From Eledone cirrhosa (lineage: Eukaryota > Mollusca > Cephalopoda > Octopoda > Eledonidae), in the NCBI GenBank assembly GCA_964016885.1, contig OZ024746.1, positions 99,786,433-99,850,432 of the forward strand: a stretch of 64,000 bases of DNA, given 5' to 3'. The notes under the pieces were generated by a model, which saw nothing but the letters and a program-made list of their open reading frames with translations, was not told where the DNA came from and did not search any database. The translations under genes and the position numbers were made by a program. This document shows positions 10,971 to 23,008 of this stretch, one piece after another (position 1 is the first letter of the stretch; every line of letters begins with the position of its first letter).

Positions 10971-13636
10971 TATTTATTAAAATAACAGATTAAAGTTTAA
11001 GCAAAGAATCGCTGCTTTCACCCTTAACGGGATCTTCTGAAACTAACAAAGACAATCTGTAAACGCAGAACTGAATATTTCAAAAAACGTTGCAACCGGA
11101 GGAAGACAGGAAGACGATACTTTGGTTCGTGGTAACGTTCGCTGGCAAAGAACGGAAAAAAACGAATAATACGTCATTAATAGGAGCAGTGAAAAACAAT
11201 TACGCGCAAAGACAGAACCACGTTTATGGTATAAAAGAGGTCGTAGACTAATGTTCTCTTAGGTGGTGCATAGAGACGTTCTCTGGCAATGAACGAAAAA
11301 ACGAAGATAATAAGTCATATGTGGAGCGTGGAGAACAATATCACGCAAAGACAAAACCACGTAAATGGTATAGCAGAAGTCGTAGACTAAAATTAATCTC
11401 CGCTACAGAGTTAAGAACAAAGTAAATAAATACAATACAGAAGTAATAGAAACAAATAAATACATACATGCAAACAGATACGTACATACACAAGCATACG
11501 CAAAACCTTACCATAGGTATACAGAACCACGCACATATAAATATGTGTGTGTGTGTGTGTATGCTTGTGTACAAATAAATAAATAATTATATCAACGTAT
11601 ATAAGTAAATAAATGCGTATATAACAAGCGCACACGCATACCTACATATAAATACACGAATGTTCGGAGACTTAAGTCAACTAAAACAAGAAGTACACAT
11701 ATACACACACCCACCATACGTACGAACCTGCATACTCACAAAGCCGAATCATACGCTTAATTACATAAGTAAGCATTCCAACCATCCTGCCAGCATAACC
11801 AAGAACCTGGTAAGAAACGTTTCGTTGAGGCTTTCCCGTCTTTCCACCAACGAGCGCATTTTCAACGACCATTCCACTTATTACAATGAAGCTCTTGCTC
11901 GAAGTAGATTTGTCGATAAGTTAGCATATACAGAGTACGAAAATAGACCTAGAAGAAATAGATCCCGTCGCATTTGTTGGTTTAACCCACCATATAATAT
12001 GGAGGTGGCCACACCATTAGCTAAGATCTTTCTTTCCCTTATTACGAAGCATTTTCCCCCTACACATAAATATAGTAAAATTTTTAATAGAAATACTATT
12101 AAAATTTCTTACTCTACGACTCCTAACCTTGCACATAACATCACAGCTTCAAATTTAGCTAAACTACCTAGCCGTAGGAACACGTGCAACCCAATAGTTC
12201 GTACTAACTGTAACTGTAGGAATCGGGCTGATTGCCCACTATCCGGGAAATGCCTCTCTAGTAACATTGTCTACAAATGTAAGGTTGTAACACCCACGTC
12301 CCATAGGGCCTACATAGGGTTAACCGCCAATAGTTTCAAGCAGCGTCTTTACATGCATACCCATTCTTTTCGCTACCCTCTAAGAAGGAATATGACGTCA
12401 CTTTCAGCTTATATCTGGAGTCTAAAAGATAACCACACCCAATATAAGTTACACTGGGAGATCCTAGCTAGGGCTAGATCGTATAACGGAAATAAAAGAC
12501 CATGTGACCTCTGCGCCGCTGAGGCCCTGGAAATACTCTACGCCACAGACCACATCTTAAACAAAAAATCTGAGGCAATTTCGGCTTGTAAACATAAATT
12601 GCACAAAACTTTCCTGTATTACAGCCCCACGTTATACCCTAACGGATAGCACGACCTATACGTGGATATTTTACGTCTTGATGTGGGAGCTAAGTATATG
12701 TTTTGTTTATTCCTTTACTTATTTGCATAGGTAAGTATATATTACCCGTATGTTTTGTGAAGGTATGTATACTTTCTCGTACGTATATTTGACTGTTATG
12801 GCGTATAATTTTTACATAGTCTGGTATTTAGGGTTTGGCTATATGTATACGGGAGTTTTGCGTCTGCGTGAGTATGCAGGTTCGTACGTATGGTGGGTGT
12901 GTGTATATGTGTACTTCTTGTTTTAGTTGACTTAAGTCTCCGAACATTCGTGTATTTATATGTAGGTATGCGTGTGCGCTTGTTATATACGCATTTATTT
13001 ACTTATATACGTTGATATAATTATTTATTTATTTGTACACAAGCATACACACACACACACATATTTATATGTGCGTGGTTCTGTATACCTATGGTAAGGT
13101 TTTGCGTATTCTTGTGTATGTACGTATCTGTTTGCATGTATGTATTTATTTGTTTCTATTACTTCTGTATTGTATTTATTTACTTTGTTCTTAACTCTGT
13201 AGCGAAGATTAATTTTAGTCTACGACTTCTGCTATACCATTTACGTGGTTTTGTCTTTGCGTGATATTGTTCTCCACGCTCCACATATGACTTATTATCT
13301 TCGTTTTTTCGTTCATTGCCAGAGAACGTCTCTATGCACCACCTAAGAGAACATTAGTCTACGACCTCTTTTATACCATAAACGTGGTTCTGTCTTTGCG
13401 CGTAATTGTTTTTCACCACTCCTATTAATGACGTATTATTCGTTTTTTCCCGTTCTTTGCCAGCGAACGTTACCACGATCCAAAGTATCGTCTTCCTGTC
13501 TTCCTCCGGTTGCAACGTTTTTTGAAATATCCAGTTCTGCGTTTACAGATTGACTTTGTTAGTTTCAGAAGATCCCGTTAAGGGTGAAAGCAGCGATTCT
13601 TTGCTTAAACTTTAATCTGTTATTTTAATAAATATT
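10971..13636 (+). mobile_element. Penelope-like element with 769-bp inverted terminal arms (family 1)
   Basis: The left arm 10971-11739 is the reverse complement of the right arm 12868-13636. The two have the same length with no net indel along the three points I checked. The 1.1-kb centre holds a single ORF with the thumb, linker and GIY-YIG parts of a Penelope-type protein. The reverse transcriptase core is missing, so this is a 5'-truncated copy joined to an inverted terminal repeat, an arrangement known for Penelope-like elements. The right arm continues to 13725; the left arm is cut at a TA run. Confidence 0.8.
11660..12649 (+). CDS. Penelope-like protein C-terminus: linker and GIY-YIG endonuclease
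   Basis: An uninterrupted 329-codon frame. The first 30 residues or so come from the inverted arm and are probably not original protein. Residues 40-150 resemble the region after the reverse transcriptase core (SRLSTNERIF, WFNPPYN, KIFLSLITKHFP, IFNRNTIKISY). A Cys-rich linker follows (CNCRNRADCPLSGKC), then the endonuclease: IVYKCKVV, AYIGLTANSFKQRLYMHTHSF, SAYIWSLKD, and a CDLCAAEALEIL segment. The Tyr, Gly, Arg and His positions of the domain are kept. The reverse transcriptase motifs are absent. In complete elements this enzyme nicks target DNA for reverse transcription. Expression of this fragment is unproven, but the frame is remarkably clean for a relic. Confidence 0.8.
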   Translation: MFGDLSQLKQEVHIYTHPPYVRTCILTKPNHTLNYISKHSNHPASITKNLVRNVSLRLSRLSTNERIFNDHSTYYNEALARSRFVDKLAYTEYENRPRRNRSRRICWFNPPYNMEVATPLAKIFLSLITKHFPPTHKYSKIFNRNTIKISYSTTPNLAHNITASNLAKLPSRRNTCNPIVRTNCNCRNRADCPLSGKCLSSNIVYKCKVVTPTSHRAYIGLTANSFKQRLYMHTHSFRYPLRRNMTSLSAYIWSLKDNHTQYKLHWEILARARSYNGNKRPCDLCAAEALEILYATDHILNKKSEAISACKHKLHKTFLYYSPTLYPNG

Positions 13637-13717
13637 TGCTCTACGGTTCTTATATATTTGATATATATTTTCCTTATCGAGCCCTCTTTGGATTTTAGTC
13701 TTCAATTTTATTATTAT

Positions 13718-13771
<54 letters not shown>

Positions 13772-13790
13772 GTGTGTGTGTGTGTGTACA
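13637..13790. repeat. pLTR end followed by (TA)n and GT microsatellite
   Basis: 13637-13720 matches 562-647 (the AT-rich end of the pLTR). TA dinucleotides then run to 13768, with a short GT run to 13790. Confidence 0.8.
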
Positions 13791-13862
13791 TGTGTGTACA
13801 TATATATATTATATGTATACACACATATATATACATATACATATGTACGTATGGGTTATATC

Positions 13863-14000
13863 GAACATTAATAATAATATTCGATTCGTTTGTAAACAAA
13901 CGGCCCGATTAGAGCTATGCCATGCCGATGACCAATCGTCATCCGTTTGTTCAACACTGACATTAGCTTACATACAAATCGAATATTATTATTAATGTTC
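13863..14000. repeat. foldback (inverted-repeat) element, copy 1
   Basis: 'gaacattaataataatattcg' at 13863 pairs with its reverse complement ending at 14000, with imperfect pairing inward ('attcgtttgta' against 'tacaaatcgaa'). Related arms occur at 32758-33015 and about 30112-30165. A truncated SINE starts exactly at its right end. Confidence 0.6.
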
Positions 14001-14104
14001 AAATCCCGCCGAGGTTAACTTTGCCTTACGGGGTCGATAAAATAAAGTACCAGTAATGTACTGGGTAATTGCTGGCCGTGTGCCAAAAGTAGAAACAATT
14101 ATTA
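14001..14104 (+). mobile_element. truncated octopus tRNA-derived SINE
   Basis: Starts at the B-box segment 'ttcaaatcccgccgagg' and continues through 'gtcgataaaataaagtacc' to 'agaaacaattatt'. The A-box half is missing. Confidence 0.85.
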
Positions 14105-14133
14105 ATGCATATATATGTATATATGTGTATGTG

Positions 14134-14252
<119 letters not shown>

Positions 14253-14342
14253 ACGTATGCATACTTACATCTATGTATCAGCTGTGCTAGGGCGAGAAAT
14301 AAAATTTTAATTTTATATATATATATCTATATTAATAATTAA

Positions 14343-14850
14343 CGGTGCTGCGATTGAATGTGGACTTTTAGCCCAGCCAATGATCTAAAATGTATTGCAC
14401 AGAGTTGGCAACCATGATAAAAAAATTTTACTGGCAGTAGCCGGCTGTGGTTGGTCGGCATGTACTTTTGTATGTCGTTTTAGCCCCCCTGTCGATCTAC
14501 ACTCTTTTCCACATGCTTGACAGGTATGAAGAGCAGCATCTCCGACAGCAGCCTGGTAGTCAACTACTGGTCTCACTTTATGAATAAGAAGATGACATTT
14601 TAATCCAGCTTTGCTGAGTCAGAGTCTTGTACAGACGCTGCATGTCAGCGCCATAGGAGGACCTTTGCTGTCTGAAAATATAACAGCAATGCCTTTCCTC
14701 ACATCCCTTTTTACTTTCTCGTATGCGATTCGAGATGCTTCAAAAGCAACTTTTCCCTCATATCAGCAGCAACATTTTCCCATGTATCAGAGATGTTAGT
14801 GTCTTTCAAGGAGGCTTTCAATAAATCCTTATACCTTTTTTTTTCTACAT
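14343..14850 (-). pseudogene. zinc-finger LINE, C-terminal fragment (outer copy)
   Basis: Minus-strand reading gives KKRYKDLLKASLKD (typical C-terminal region of LINE polymerases with a 'GGQKKRYKD' segment), followed by three C2H2 fingers: CSVCTRL with LKCHLLIH (14650-14585), CQACGKECRSTGGLKRHTKVH (about 14540-14460) and CQLCAIHF with LKVHIQSQH (14410-14345). One stop lies in the first finger. Tandem C-terminal fingers are presumed to bind nucleic acid. The copy is interrupted at 14850 by the 3' tail of a second copy. Confidence 0.65.
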
Positions 14851-14854
14851 ACAT

Positions 14855-14990
14855 ATACACACGCATACATACATACACACACACATACATACATACATAC
14901 ATACATACACAATTACATACATACATACATGCATACGTACACACATGCATACATACATAAAGAGATACATACATACATATATACATACAT
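14855..14990. repeat. (TACA)n microsatellite forming LINE 3' tail
   Basis: An approximately 135-bp CATA/TACA array lies exactly between the outer LINE fragment (14343-14850) and the 3' coding end of the inner copy (14991 onward). It reads as (ATGT)n after the protein tail on the minus strand. Confidence 0.85.
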
Positions 14991-17880
14991 GATGGCCGCA
15001 AACTTGCGTTCGAGCATTGCCATCGCCTGATGAATTGCTAAAAAATGTGAGGCATGAATGTGGTTCTTCAAACCAGCAAAAGATTTTCATTCTCTGGTAC
15101 ATACATGGCAACTGTAGACTCCTCTGGGACTTTCCACTGCTTGGTTCTCACTGTGCGTTCTCACAAGCCTTGCATATTCATTGTCACATCCCCTACACCT
15201 TTTCAGATCATGCTGTTCGTAATCTACATGAGATTTACTGATATGACATTGTTCATGATCAGCTTTGCTCAGGCAGACCACAGTGCTGGCAAACCAGATG
15301 ATGTTCAACAGTAGGCAGTTCAGAACAGTCTCTTTTCCTCACCTTCCTTTTCAGTGTTTGATGTTCTCTCTGGCGAGTTTCAAAGTGTTCACCACCTGAC
15401 TTGATCAAACGTCTCCACTTCACACGCTCCTCAGCCATTTTTTCCCATTCATCAAATGAAATATCAGCGCAAGCCAAGGTGCCCTGATACAGTCCCAGTA
15501 CCGCATTTTTGGTTTGTGTGTTGGTCGCCTCCCTTCGCACAGTTAACCGTAGGGCAGTTGCTTTAGAATGCGACCATCAGACATCCCAACCACGTGACCG
15601 CACCATCTCAACCGATTCCAAAAGATCAGACTCTCTATACTCACGCACCTGTTCTGTTCGAGAACTTCCAAATCACTGACGAACATTTTCCATCGCACTC
15701 CAAGTATCTTACGAAGAGATTGTTGGTGAAACCTCTCCAGTTCCTTGAGGTACATTCTGTATGTGACCCACATTTCACATACATAAGGCAAAGATGAGTG
15801 GACATAAGTCAATAGACTTTTACCATGGTTTCAATGGTGATACTTCATCTGGACTATAAAAATTCATTTAGCCGTCCGAAAGCATCACTGGCTTTCTTGA
15901 TTCTTAAGGATATCTCATCATCAAGTGTGCATAAAGTGTTCAACGTACTCCCAAGGTAAACAGACTTCAACACCTTTAAGCCTTGGTGTAGTGTATTCTT
16001 TCCTGGTACATAACAATAGTCTTGTCCAGGCTTATTGCGCTGCAAGCTTCAGAAAAAGAGTTTATAATATGCTGCATGTCACTTTGTGAGTGTGCAAAAA
16101 GATCGCAGTCATCTGCATACAAAAGCTCTCGGATAATAGATGTCAATACCTTCGAGCTTGCACCAAAGCACCACATGTTGAACAACCTTCCCGAAATGTG
16201 ATACCTGGTGTAAATTCCATGCGAATAATTTTTGAATGCCATGAGAAACACTATCATAAAATATAAGGAAAACAAAGTTGGAGCCGGAATGTCCCCTGCT
16301 TCACTCCATTTTCAACTGATATTGGTTCAGAAATGTTACCACCAATACCGACCCAAGCCTTCATGTCATCATGAAAAGGACGCAGAATTTTCACAAACTT
16401 TGGAGGGCAGCCAAGCTTTTCTAAAATGTTCCACAACACAGTTCGATTGACGGTGTCAAAGGCCTTTGTCAAGTCAACAAATACCTGGTAAACATCCCTG
16501 CATTGATACATTTTCTTGCAGCTGCCGAGCAGAAAAGATTATATCCACCGTTCCTCTTTCGTTTCTGAACCCACACTGCGACTCAGGTAACACATTCAGA
16601 GAAACCCTTGCGATAAATCTATCCATCAAAATTCGACACATGACTTTACCAACTACTGAAAGAAGTGATATGCCACGATAATTGGCACATTTGTCCTTCC
16701 CACACTTTCCTTTATGGAGAATCACCATGAGTGCATCCTTCCAATCTTGTGGGACAATCTCATCTTCCCACACCTTTTTCATGAGGTCAATCAGGCGCTG
16801 CGTATAATTTTCACCATCGCACTTCAAAATCTGTGCACTCAGAACATTCATACCAGGAGACTTACCACAGTTCAGCTTATGCACAGCAGAAGTCACCTCT
16901 GCAAGAGAAGGTACATCAGCCATCTCATGCTTCACTGGTTCAATAGGAATGGAGCAAATGAAACCATCATCAACCTGGGATGGCTGGTTTAAGAGCTCAT
17001 CAAAGTGATCTCTCAATATGTCGAGTATGTCTTTTGGATGGAGCAGTAACTGCTTGCCATCTTTTGATCTCAACGGTGTCACTGGTGAACTGAAAGGACC
17101 ATACAACTCTCTGAGTAGAGAGTGCAGCAGTTTCATATTGTTGCCATCAGATGCCGCTTGAACTTCATCTGCTTTGTTGCTCCACCAGGTATTTGACATG
17201 GCCCTGAGTTTCACCTACACCTTCTTCTTTACATGTCTGTAATGCTTATAAGTGTCAACAACAGAGCTACCTTTAAGAACTGCATCGAGTGCCTTTTGTT
17301 TTCTGTCCAGCAGAGCCGTAACTTCCCGATCATTCTCATCAAACCAGTCCCCGTGATTTCTTGTGACAAAGCCAAGGACCTCAGCTGAAGCCTCATAGAC
17401 CGAGCTCCTGAGGTCATTCAAGTTGTTCGCACAATCAATGTTTTCAAGCCTGTGACGTAGCTCTTCCTTGACACCCTTATCTTTCATACGATCTATATTC
17501 AAGGGCTTTGGAATGTTGACACCATTTGTTCTTGTTTGAGGTTTGATCACGAAGTTTGCCTTGGCGCGCACCAGACGATGGTCTGCCCAGCACTCTGCGC
17601 CACGCAGAACACGCACATGTTTGATATCCTGCATGTCACATTTCTTCACAAGAACATAGTCGATCAGATGCCACATTTTCGACCAAGGATGCATCTATGT
17701 TGTCTTGAACTTATTCTTTTGCTGGAACATCGTGCTTGCAATGAACAAATCTAACTCCACACACATCTACAAGAGTAGACCATTGCTGTTACATTTCCCT
17801 ATGCCATGTCTGCTGATCACATCCCAAATCTCATAGTCCCTGCCAACGCATACGTTGAAATCACCAAGTACGACAATACA
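14991..17880 (-). pseudogene. zinc-finger LINE (inner copy), endonuclease remnant to C-terminus, decayed
   Basis: From right to left it encodes a [10 protein letters not shown] endonuclease motif (17880-17770), a STDHHLV-like ADHRLVRAK segment, an approximately 240-residue reverse transcriptase start (17214-16474: NCGKSPGMN, NYRGISLLSV, FRNERGTVD), DLTKAFDTVNR (about 16480), LLYADDCDLFAH (about 16130), an RLRWCGHVVGM segment (about 15610), and a C-terminal finger CHVCTRE...SFAGLKNHIHASH near 15110-15050. The last residues, MAMLERKFAAI, touch the microsatellite. Several frameshifts and stops make it a pseudogene. YADD is intact. The 5' endonuclease half is cut by a TACA array at 17880. Confidence 0.8.
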
Positions 17881-18053
17881 TACACACACATATACATACA
17901 TACATACATACATATATACACACATACATACATATATACACATATACATACATATATACACATACACATACACACATACATATATACACATATACATACA
18001 TACACACATACATACAAACATACATACACATATACATGCACACATACATGCAA
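17880..18053. repeat. (TACA/CATA)n microsatellite
   Basis: A 170-bp array joining the broken 5' end of the zinc-finger LINE to the next element. Confidence 0.9.
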
Positions 18054-18059
18054 TGACTC

Positions 18060-20330
18060 AACAAACATTTTTATCAATGGTCTAACTTTCACCAATATCT
18101 GACGAAAACTGCTACACATACCAAGGGATAGATGAGAATATATCCTATGATGGTATCTGTAACAAGGAACGCGTAACCAGAGAATATTACACCCGATTAA
18201 GAAACATATGGTCGTCGGAAATGTCTGAACACAATAAAACAGTGGCTCACAATGTGTTTGCTGTGCCTGTCATAACACCAACATTTGGAATACTCAATTG
18301 GACGATAGACGAAATACGAACAATTGATGTTAAAAACCGAAACATCCTAAAAATAAAACATCGGAAAGTTCCACATCAACAGTGACATAGACCGCCTCTA
18401 CTTGAAAGGTAAGCAGGAAGGCAGAGGCCTAACATCAGTCCAGATAGCATTTGAGTTTCGATCATATCCCTCCGACAACATTTAAGAACTTCCAAGCGTA
18501 GGAGTCCGTCTCTCGAGCTAGTCTATCTGCAGGAGACAGATAAGATCATGAGAATTTGGAAAGAACTCCTCGAAAGATATTCCCTGTGTGATAATCAAAA
18601 ATTGACACCCATGGAAATTGCCCGGCAGTACTGCAGTCAACCCATGGATGAAAGACTGCATGCTTTTTAGCAAAATATCATGCATGGATATGTTGCCGGG
18701 AAGCTCCAGAGTGAGAGTAATATAGATAAATAAAGTAGTTTATCTTGGACCAACAACCGCTATATTGGCTTCCACTTTGAAGGGTACGCTTTTGCAATCC
18801 AAGAACAGAAAATCAATATAAAATACCTGATTCAGATAAGAGATAGACATTTATGCAAAACACCTAGATGTGACCTCAAATGCAGACTCTGCAGAACTAA
18901 CATCGAGGATATCACCCATGTCATAAGTAGCTGTCCAAAGTTGTCATCGCGGTACTATCTACCTATAAGGCATGATATAGTGGCCAAAACACTGTACAAT
19001 ACAATCCGTGAAAAGATAGCCCCGACAATAAACACATTAAAAGCTACAGCAATGTGGAAGACATCCATGTACATAATATGAAAGAGTACTGGTGGAATGT
19101 TCCAGTAAAAACTCCAATATATGAAGGCATAACAGACCAGATATAATGATATGGGACAGGGAAAAGAAGGTATGCACAGTTGTGGAAGGCAGCTGCCCAG
19201 CAGATGCCAATATAATATCAATTAACGAAAAGGAGAATATTTATGCAGAACAAATGAAGAATCTACAGATACTCCACCCTGACTATACCTTCAGATTTGT
19301 TGTTTTTGTTGTTCTGACTGTCAGTAAGTCTGTGATCACTAACTGTGCCGACGAGAAGAATATCGTTGCCGTTGTTTTCGTAAATTATCAAAAGCCAGCA
19401 AAATCTGTCAGGGTCACCAATGCAGCAATGTTTGAATATTCATGAGATGTGGGACAAAAGATGGTTTGGGTTTCTTGTTCGTTGCTCACTTTGGCATGGA
19501 AGATGGTGTAGCAGTAATGTTGTTGGGTTGAAGGGTGATTAAGTATAAGGTAGGCCTGTCCCATATAAGGCGCGGTGTGAAATGCTTTTGAATGAACAAA
19601 TAAAACATGATCGCTTCTTAAATATATTCATAATACACAGAATATCAAGGACATGAAAACAACATCGTGGACATGGCTTAAGCAAAGCGATTTGAAACGT
19701 GCCACTGAAAGCCTTATAGTTGAAGCGCAAGACCAAGCTCTTGCTACCAATTGAGTGAAATCTACAAAACCTCTGACACCCAGAAATGCAGGATCTGTTG
19801 AAAGAATGTGAACAATGAGGCCCACTTGGTAAGTAGATATGAGATCCCTGCGCTACGATAACGTCTGTCTATACCTTCATTGGCTTCTATGTCGTCAATA
19901 CCAATATGAAGTCATACAGACTATATATAAGCATGTGCCTTGTAAAGAAATGCAGGAAAACGTGGAAGCAACGATATTCTGGGATTATAATTTTCAAATT
20001 GCGTAATTGAACCTTACCGACCAGACCTTGTTGTGATGAACAAGAAAGACAAATACTGTTAGATCATCGACGTGGCCATACCAAATGACACGAATATTGT
20101 GAGTAAGGAGATTGAAAAAACCAACTATTCTGAATTGAAAATGGAGCTGGCAAGACTATTTGGAGTGCAAGAAGGTAATGTGAAAGTGATACCAGTTGCG
20201 ATCGGGGTATTAGGGTCAATCCTATTGAAACTTCAAGACTTCTTAAAACGACCGGAAATACCGTACAGGTTGGTGTCATACAAAAGGTGGCTTTTCTAGG
20301 TACTGCACACATTTTGAGGAAAGTATTATC
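18060..20330 (+). pseudogene. decayed LINE with restriction-like endonuclease C-terminus (R2/R4-like)
   Basis: Patches of one coding strand can be read across many frames: YQGIDENISYDG, then ERVTREYYTRLRNIWSSEM, TPTFGILNWTIDEIRTID, a Cys-rich CRLCRTNIEDITHVISSCPKL (about 18885-18945), then two RPD-type endonuclease blocks (19085-19210; 20025-20240 with RPDLVVMNKKD, VAIPNDTNIV and VKVIPVAIGVLG). The CxxC...H...C then RPD...D order fits the C-terminus of R2/R4-type elements. Stops and shifts are numerous. Two related fragments may be fused here, because endonuclease blocks occur twice. Confidence 0.6.
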
Positions 20331-20388
20331 TCTCTGAGGTCCTTGTTGTGACTTGACAGACAGGTGACTGAATACCCCGGTGCATTAA

Positions 20389-20640
20389 CAATAATAATTG
20401 TTTCTACTATAGGCACACGGCCAGCAATTTGAAGAGGGGATCGTGAAGAGGGGATCGTGAAGAGGGGATCGTGAAAAAAATCGATCCCGGTGCATTACTG
20501 GTGCTTTATTTTATCGACGCCGTAAAGATGAAATGCAAAGCTAACATCGGCAGGATTTGAACTCAAATCGTAAAGGACCGTAACTCTACACCACAAAGCA
20601 TATTGTCCGAGGCTTTACCGATACAGCCAATCCACCGCCC
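20389..20640 (-). mobile_element. octopus tRNA-derived SINE (first of three in a row)
   Basis: Read on the minus strand: 'gggcggtggattggctgtat' head, B-box 'ttgagttcaaatcctgcc', body and 3' 'gaaacaattatt'. A 14-bp unit 'gaggggatcgtgaa' is repeated three times inside (about 20432-20475), unlike any other copy here. Confidence 0.85.
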
Positions 20641-20653
20641 TGATACTGCTGCT

Positions 20654-20849
20654 AATAATAATAATAATTGTTTCTACGTTTGGCACAAGGCCAGAAATTA
20701 CCCAGAGCATTACTGGTACTTTATTTTATCGACCCCGTAAGGATGAAAGGCAAAGTTAACCTCGGCGGGATTTGAACTCAGAATGACAAGGGCCGTAACT
20801 CTATACGTAAAAGCAGAGCGTCCGACCCTCTACCGATACTGCCAATCAA
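20654..20849 (-). mobile_element. octopus tRNA-derived SINE (second of three)
   Basis: Same short subfamily as 28578-28762, complete from the 'ttggcagtatcggtagagg' head to 'aattattatt'. Confidence 0.9.
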
Positions 20850-21060
20850 TGGTTTCTTATATAGGCACAAGGCCAGTAATTTGGGGGGAAGGGAAATTCG
20901 ATTAAATCTACCCCAGTGCGTCACTGGTACTTTATTTTATTGACTCCGTAAGGATGAAAGGCAAAGTTAACCTCGGCGGGATTTGAACTCAGATCATAAA
21001 CGACCGTAACTCTATGCTGCAAAGCATGGTGTCTGACACTCTACCGATACTGCCAATCAA
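20850..21060 (-). mobile_element. octopus tRNA-derived SINE (third of three, long subfamily)
   Basis: Has the longer 3' region with 'gatttaatcgaatttccc' and 'ctatataagaaacca'. It abuts the previous copy with no spacer. Confidence 0.9.
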
Positions 21061-21227
21061 TAATGATAGTGGCAATAATACTGTTTTAATTATTCACTTC
21101 GAAGCTGCTCTTCCGCTATAAAATTACTTATACTATATAAAAGGCAGTAACATTTTACAACTATCTCAACAATTCAAGTGCTATATATGTCTATATTTGT
21201 CAGATCTTGATACATATTTAATATATA

Positions 21228-21425
21228 GCTTCTTCTTCTTCTTCTTCTTCTTCTTCACCCACTTATTCCTGAGAGGGTCGTGAGGGCAGAGTCCTCAAAC
21301 ACTCTTTCCAGCGGCTCCTGACACAAGCAACCGTCTCCAGCTGGATCCCTAAACGAAACCAGCCAAGCTCATGGACGTTATCCAACCATGCTGCCAGGGG
21401 GTCATTAAATTTTATCGTCATAGAA
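21228..21425 (-). mobile_element. LINE 3' end with (GAA)n tail
   Basis: Minus strand encodes part of a polymerase C-terminus (LGIQLETV, then W-ECLRTL) and ends in a GAA trinucleotide run. The same 3' end recurs at 34437, 44690, 51240, 58325 and 63470. Confidence 0.65.
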
Positions 21426-22260
21426 TATCTTATGCAAAACCTTATGATGGGGGCTTATGATGGCGACGTAGGAGATGATATTGGCGACGATAAAATGAAA
21501 ATGTATTCTAGATACATACTAGACATTCTTTTTAAATACAAGAAAGGACAGCATAGCTCCCCAGCTGCTAGAATTTCATATACAATATAGTTTATAATCT
21601 TTTAATTTTCAAAGCACGACAACCAACTACTGTGATGCGCACGTGTGTTAAAGTAATTTTTGTTTTAAAAGAATAAACCCTTAATATAAAGAGAAAACTA
21701 GCGCTTTATACCACTTAGGGCGGACACCTATTTAATTTTATCCAATTAGTTTGTTAAAAAAGTTTACTGCGTTTAATGTTGATTGCCGTGCAAGTCCTAG
21801 CCTTGAACGAATTAACTCTATTCAGAGTTAGATAGATTTTCTTCAGCTTTCTTCAACTACTTTTCATTGTTGTCGTTGGTTTTATTTAATGTTTTTTTTT
21901 TAAATGCAGGGTGCTACTGCGTTTTAGTAACAATTACAATGTAGCATTAATGTACGATATTCCGTAATTTACTTGGTTAGCGATAAAACCTACTTCATCA
22001 ACTTTCATCCAACACAAAGCCTCATTCTCTATTTCACCGTGGGAAAGTGAAGATTTCCTCGTATTAAAGACGTAGAAGTTTTAATGACATAAAGGTTTCT
22101 AATAAAAAGGCCACTGATGATATAAAACACTTCCAGAAGCCTATTTAGTAAGATCGGTCATTCATTAATATAGTTGGTTTTAACATATTTAGTAAAGAAA
22201 CATATTTATAGTGTCATATTTATTTAAAGTGATCACAAACCTGAAAGTATTGCGCTTGCC
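21426..22260. other. no recognised feature
   Basis: About 830 bp of AT-rich sequence without a repeat or coding pattern I can name. Confidence 0.4.
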
Positions 22261-22285
22261 ATTCCGATATTGAACTTTTTATCAG

Positions 22286-22500
22286 GGTGGTAATACCAGG
22301 AATGAGACCTTAACGGTTGAAGTTCAGTCTGGATAGTCATTCAACTATCCAGACTGAACTTCAACCGTTAAGGTCTCATTCCTGGGTATGTCACTATTTA
22401 TAAAACAAATTTTGTAGTTTATCTGGTGAGGGCGTACCAAAGTTTTTGGTACCCTTGAAATATATATAATAGAATAAATATGGTTTAATAAATATAGTTT
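22286..22500 (+). mobile_element. hammerhead-bearing repeat, copy 1 (hairpin + ribozyme + AT tail)
   Basis: A perfect 42-bp inverted repeat (22296-22337 and 22344-22385), 29 bp of spacer, a hammerhead-like fold (22415-22476) and the conserved tail 'atagtttcca' to 22500. The same order of parts is at 29221-29440, and the fold with its tail is also at 31682-31790. The tail also occurs at both ends of the structure at 23231-23580. Confidence 0.65.
22415..22476 (+). ncRNA. hammerhead-ribozyme-like motif, one core change
   Basis: Stem I TAGTTTAT/ATAGAATA (7 of 8 pair, one wobble), core CTGGTGA (canonical A changed to G), stem II GGGCGTACC/GGTACCC, GAAA, palindromic stem III TATATA and UA. Probably inactive because of the core change. 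Confidence 0.55.
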
Positions 22501-22516
22501 CCACTTATTAATATCA

Positions 22517-23000
<484 letters not shown>

Positions 23001-23008
23001 GAAACTTT

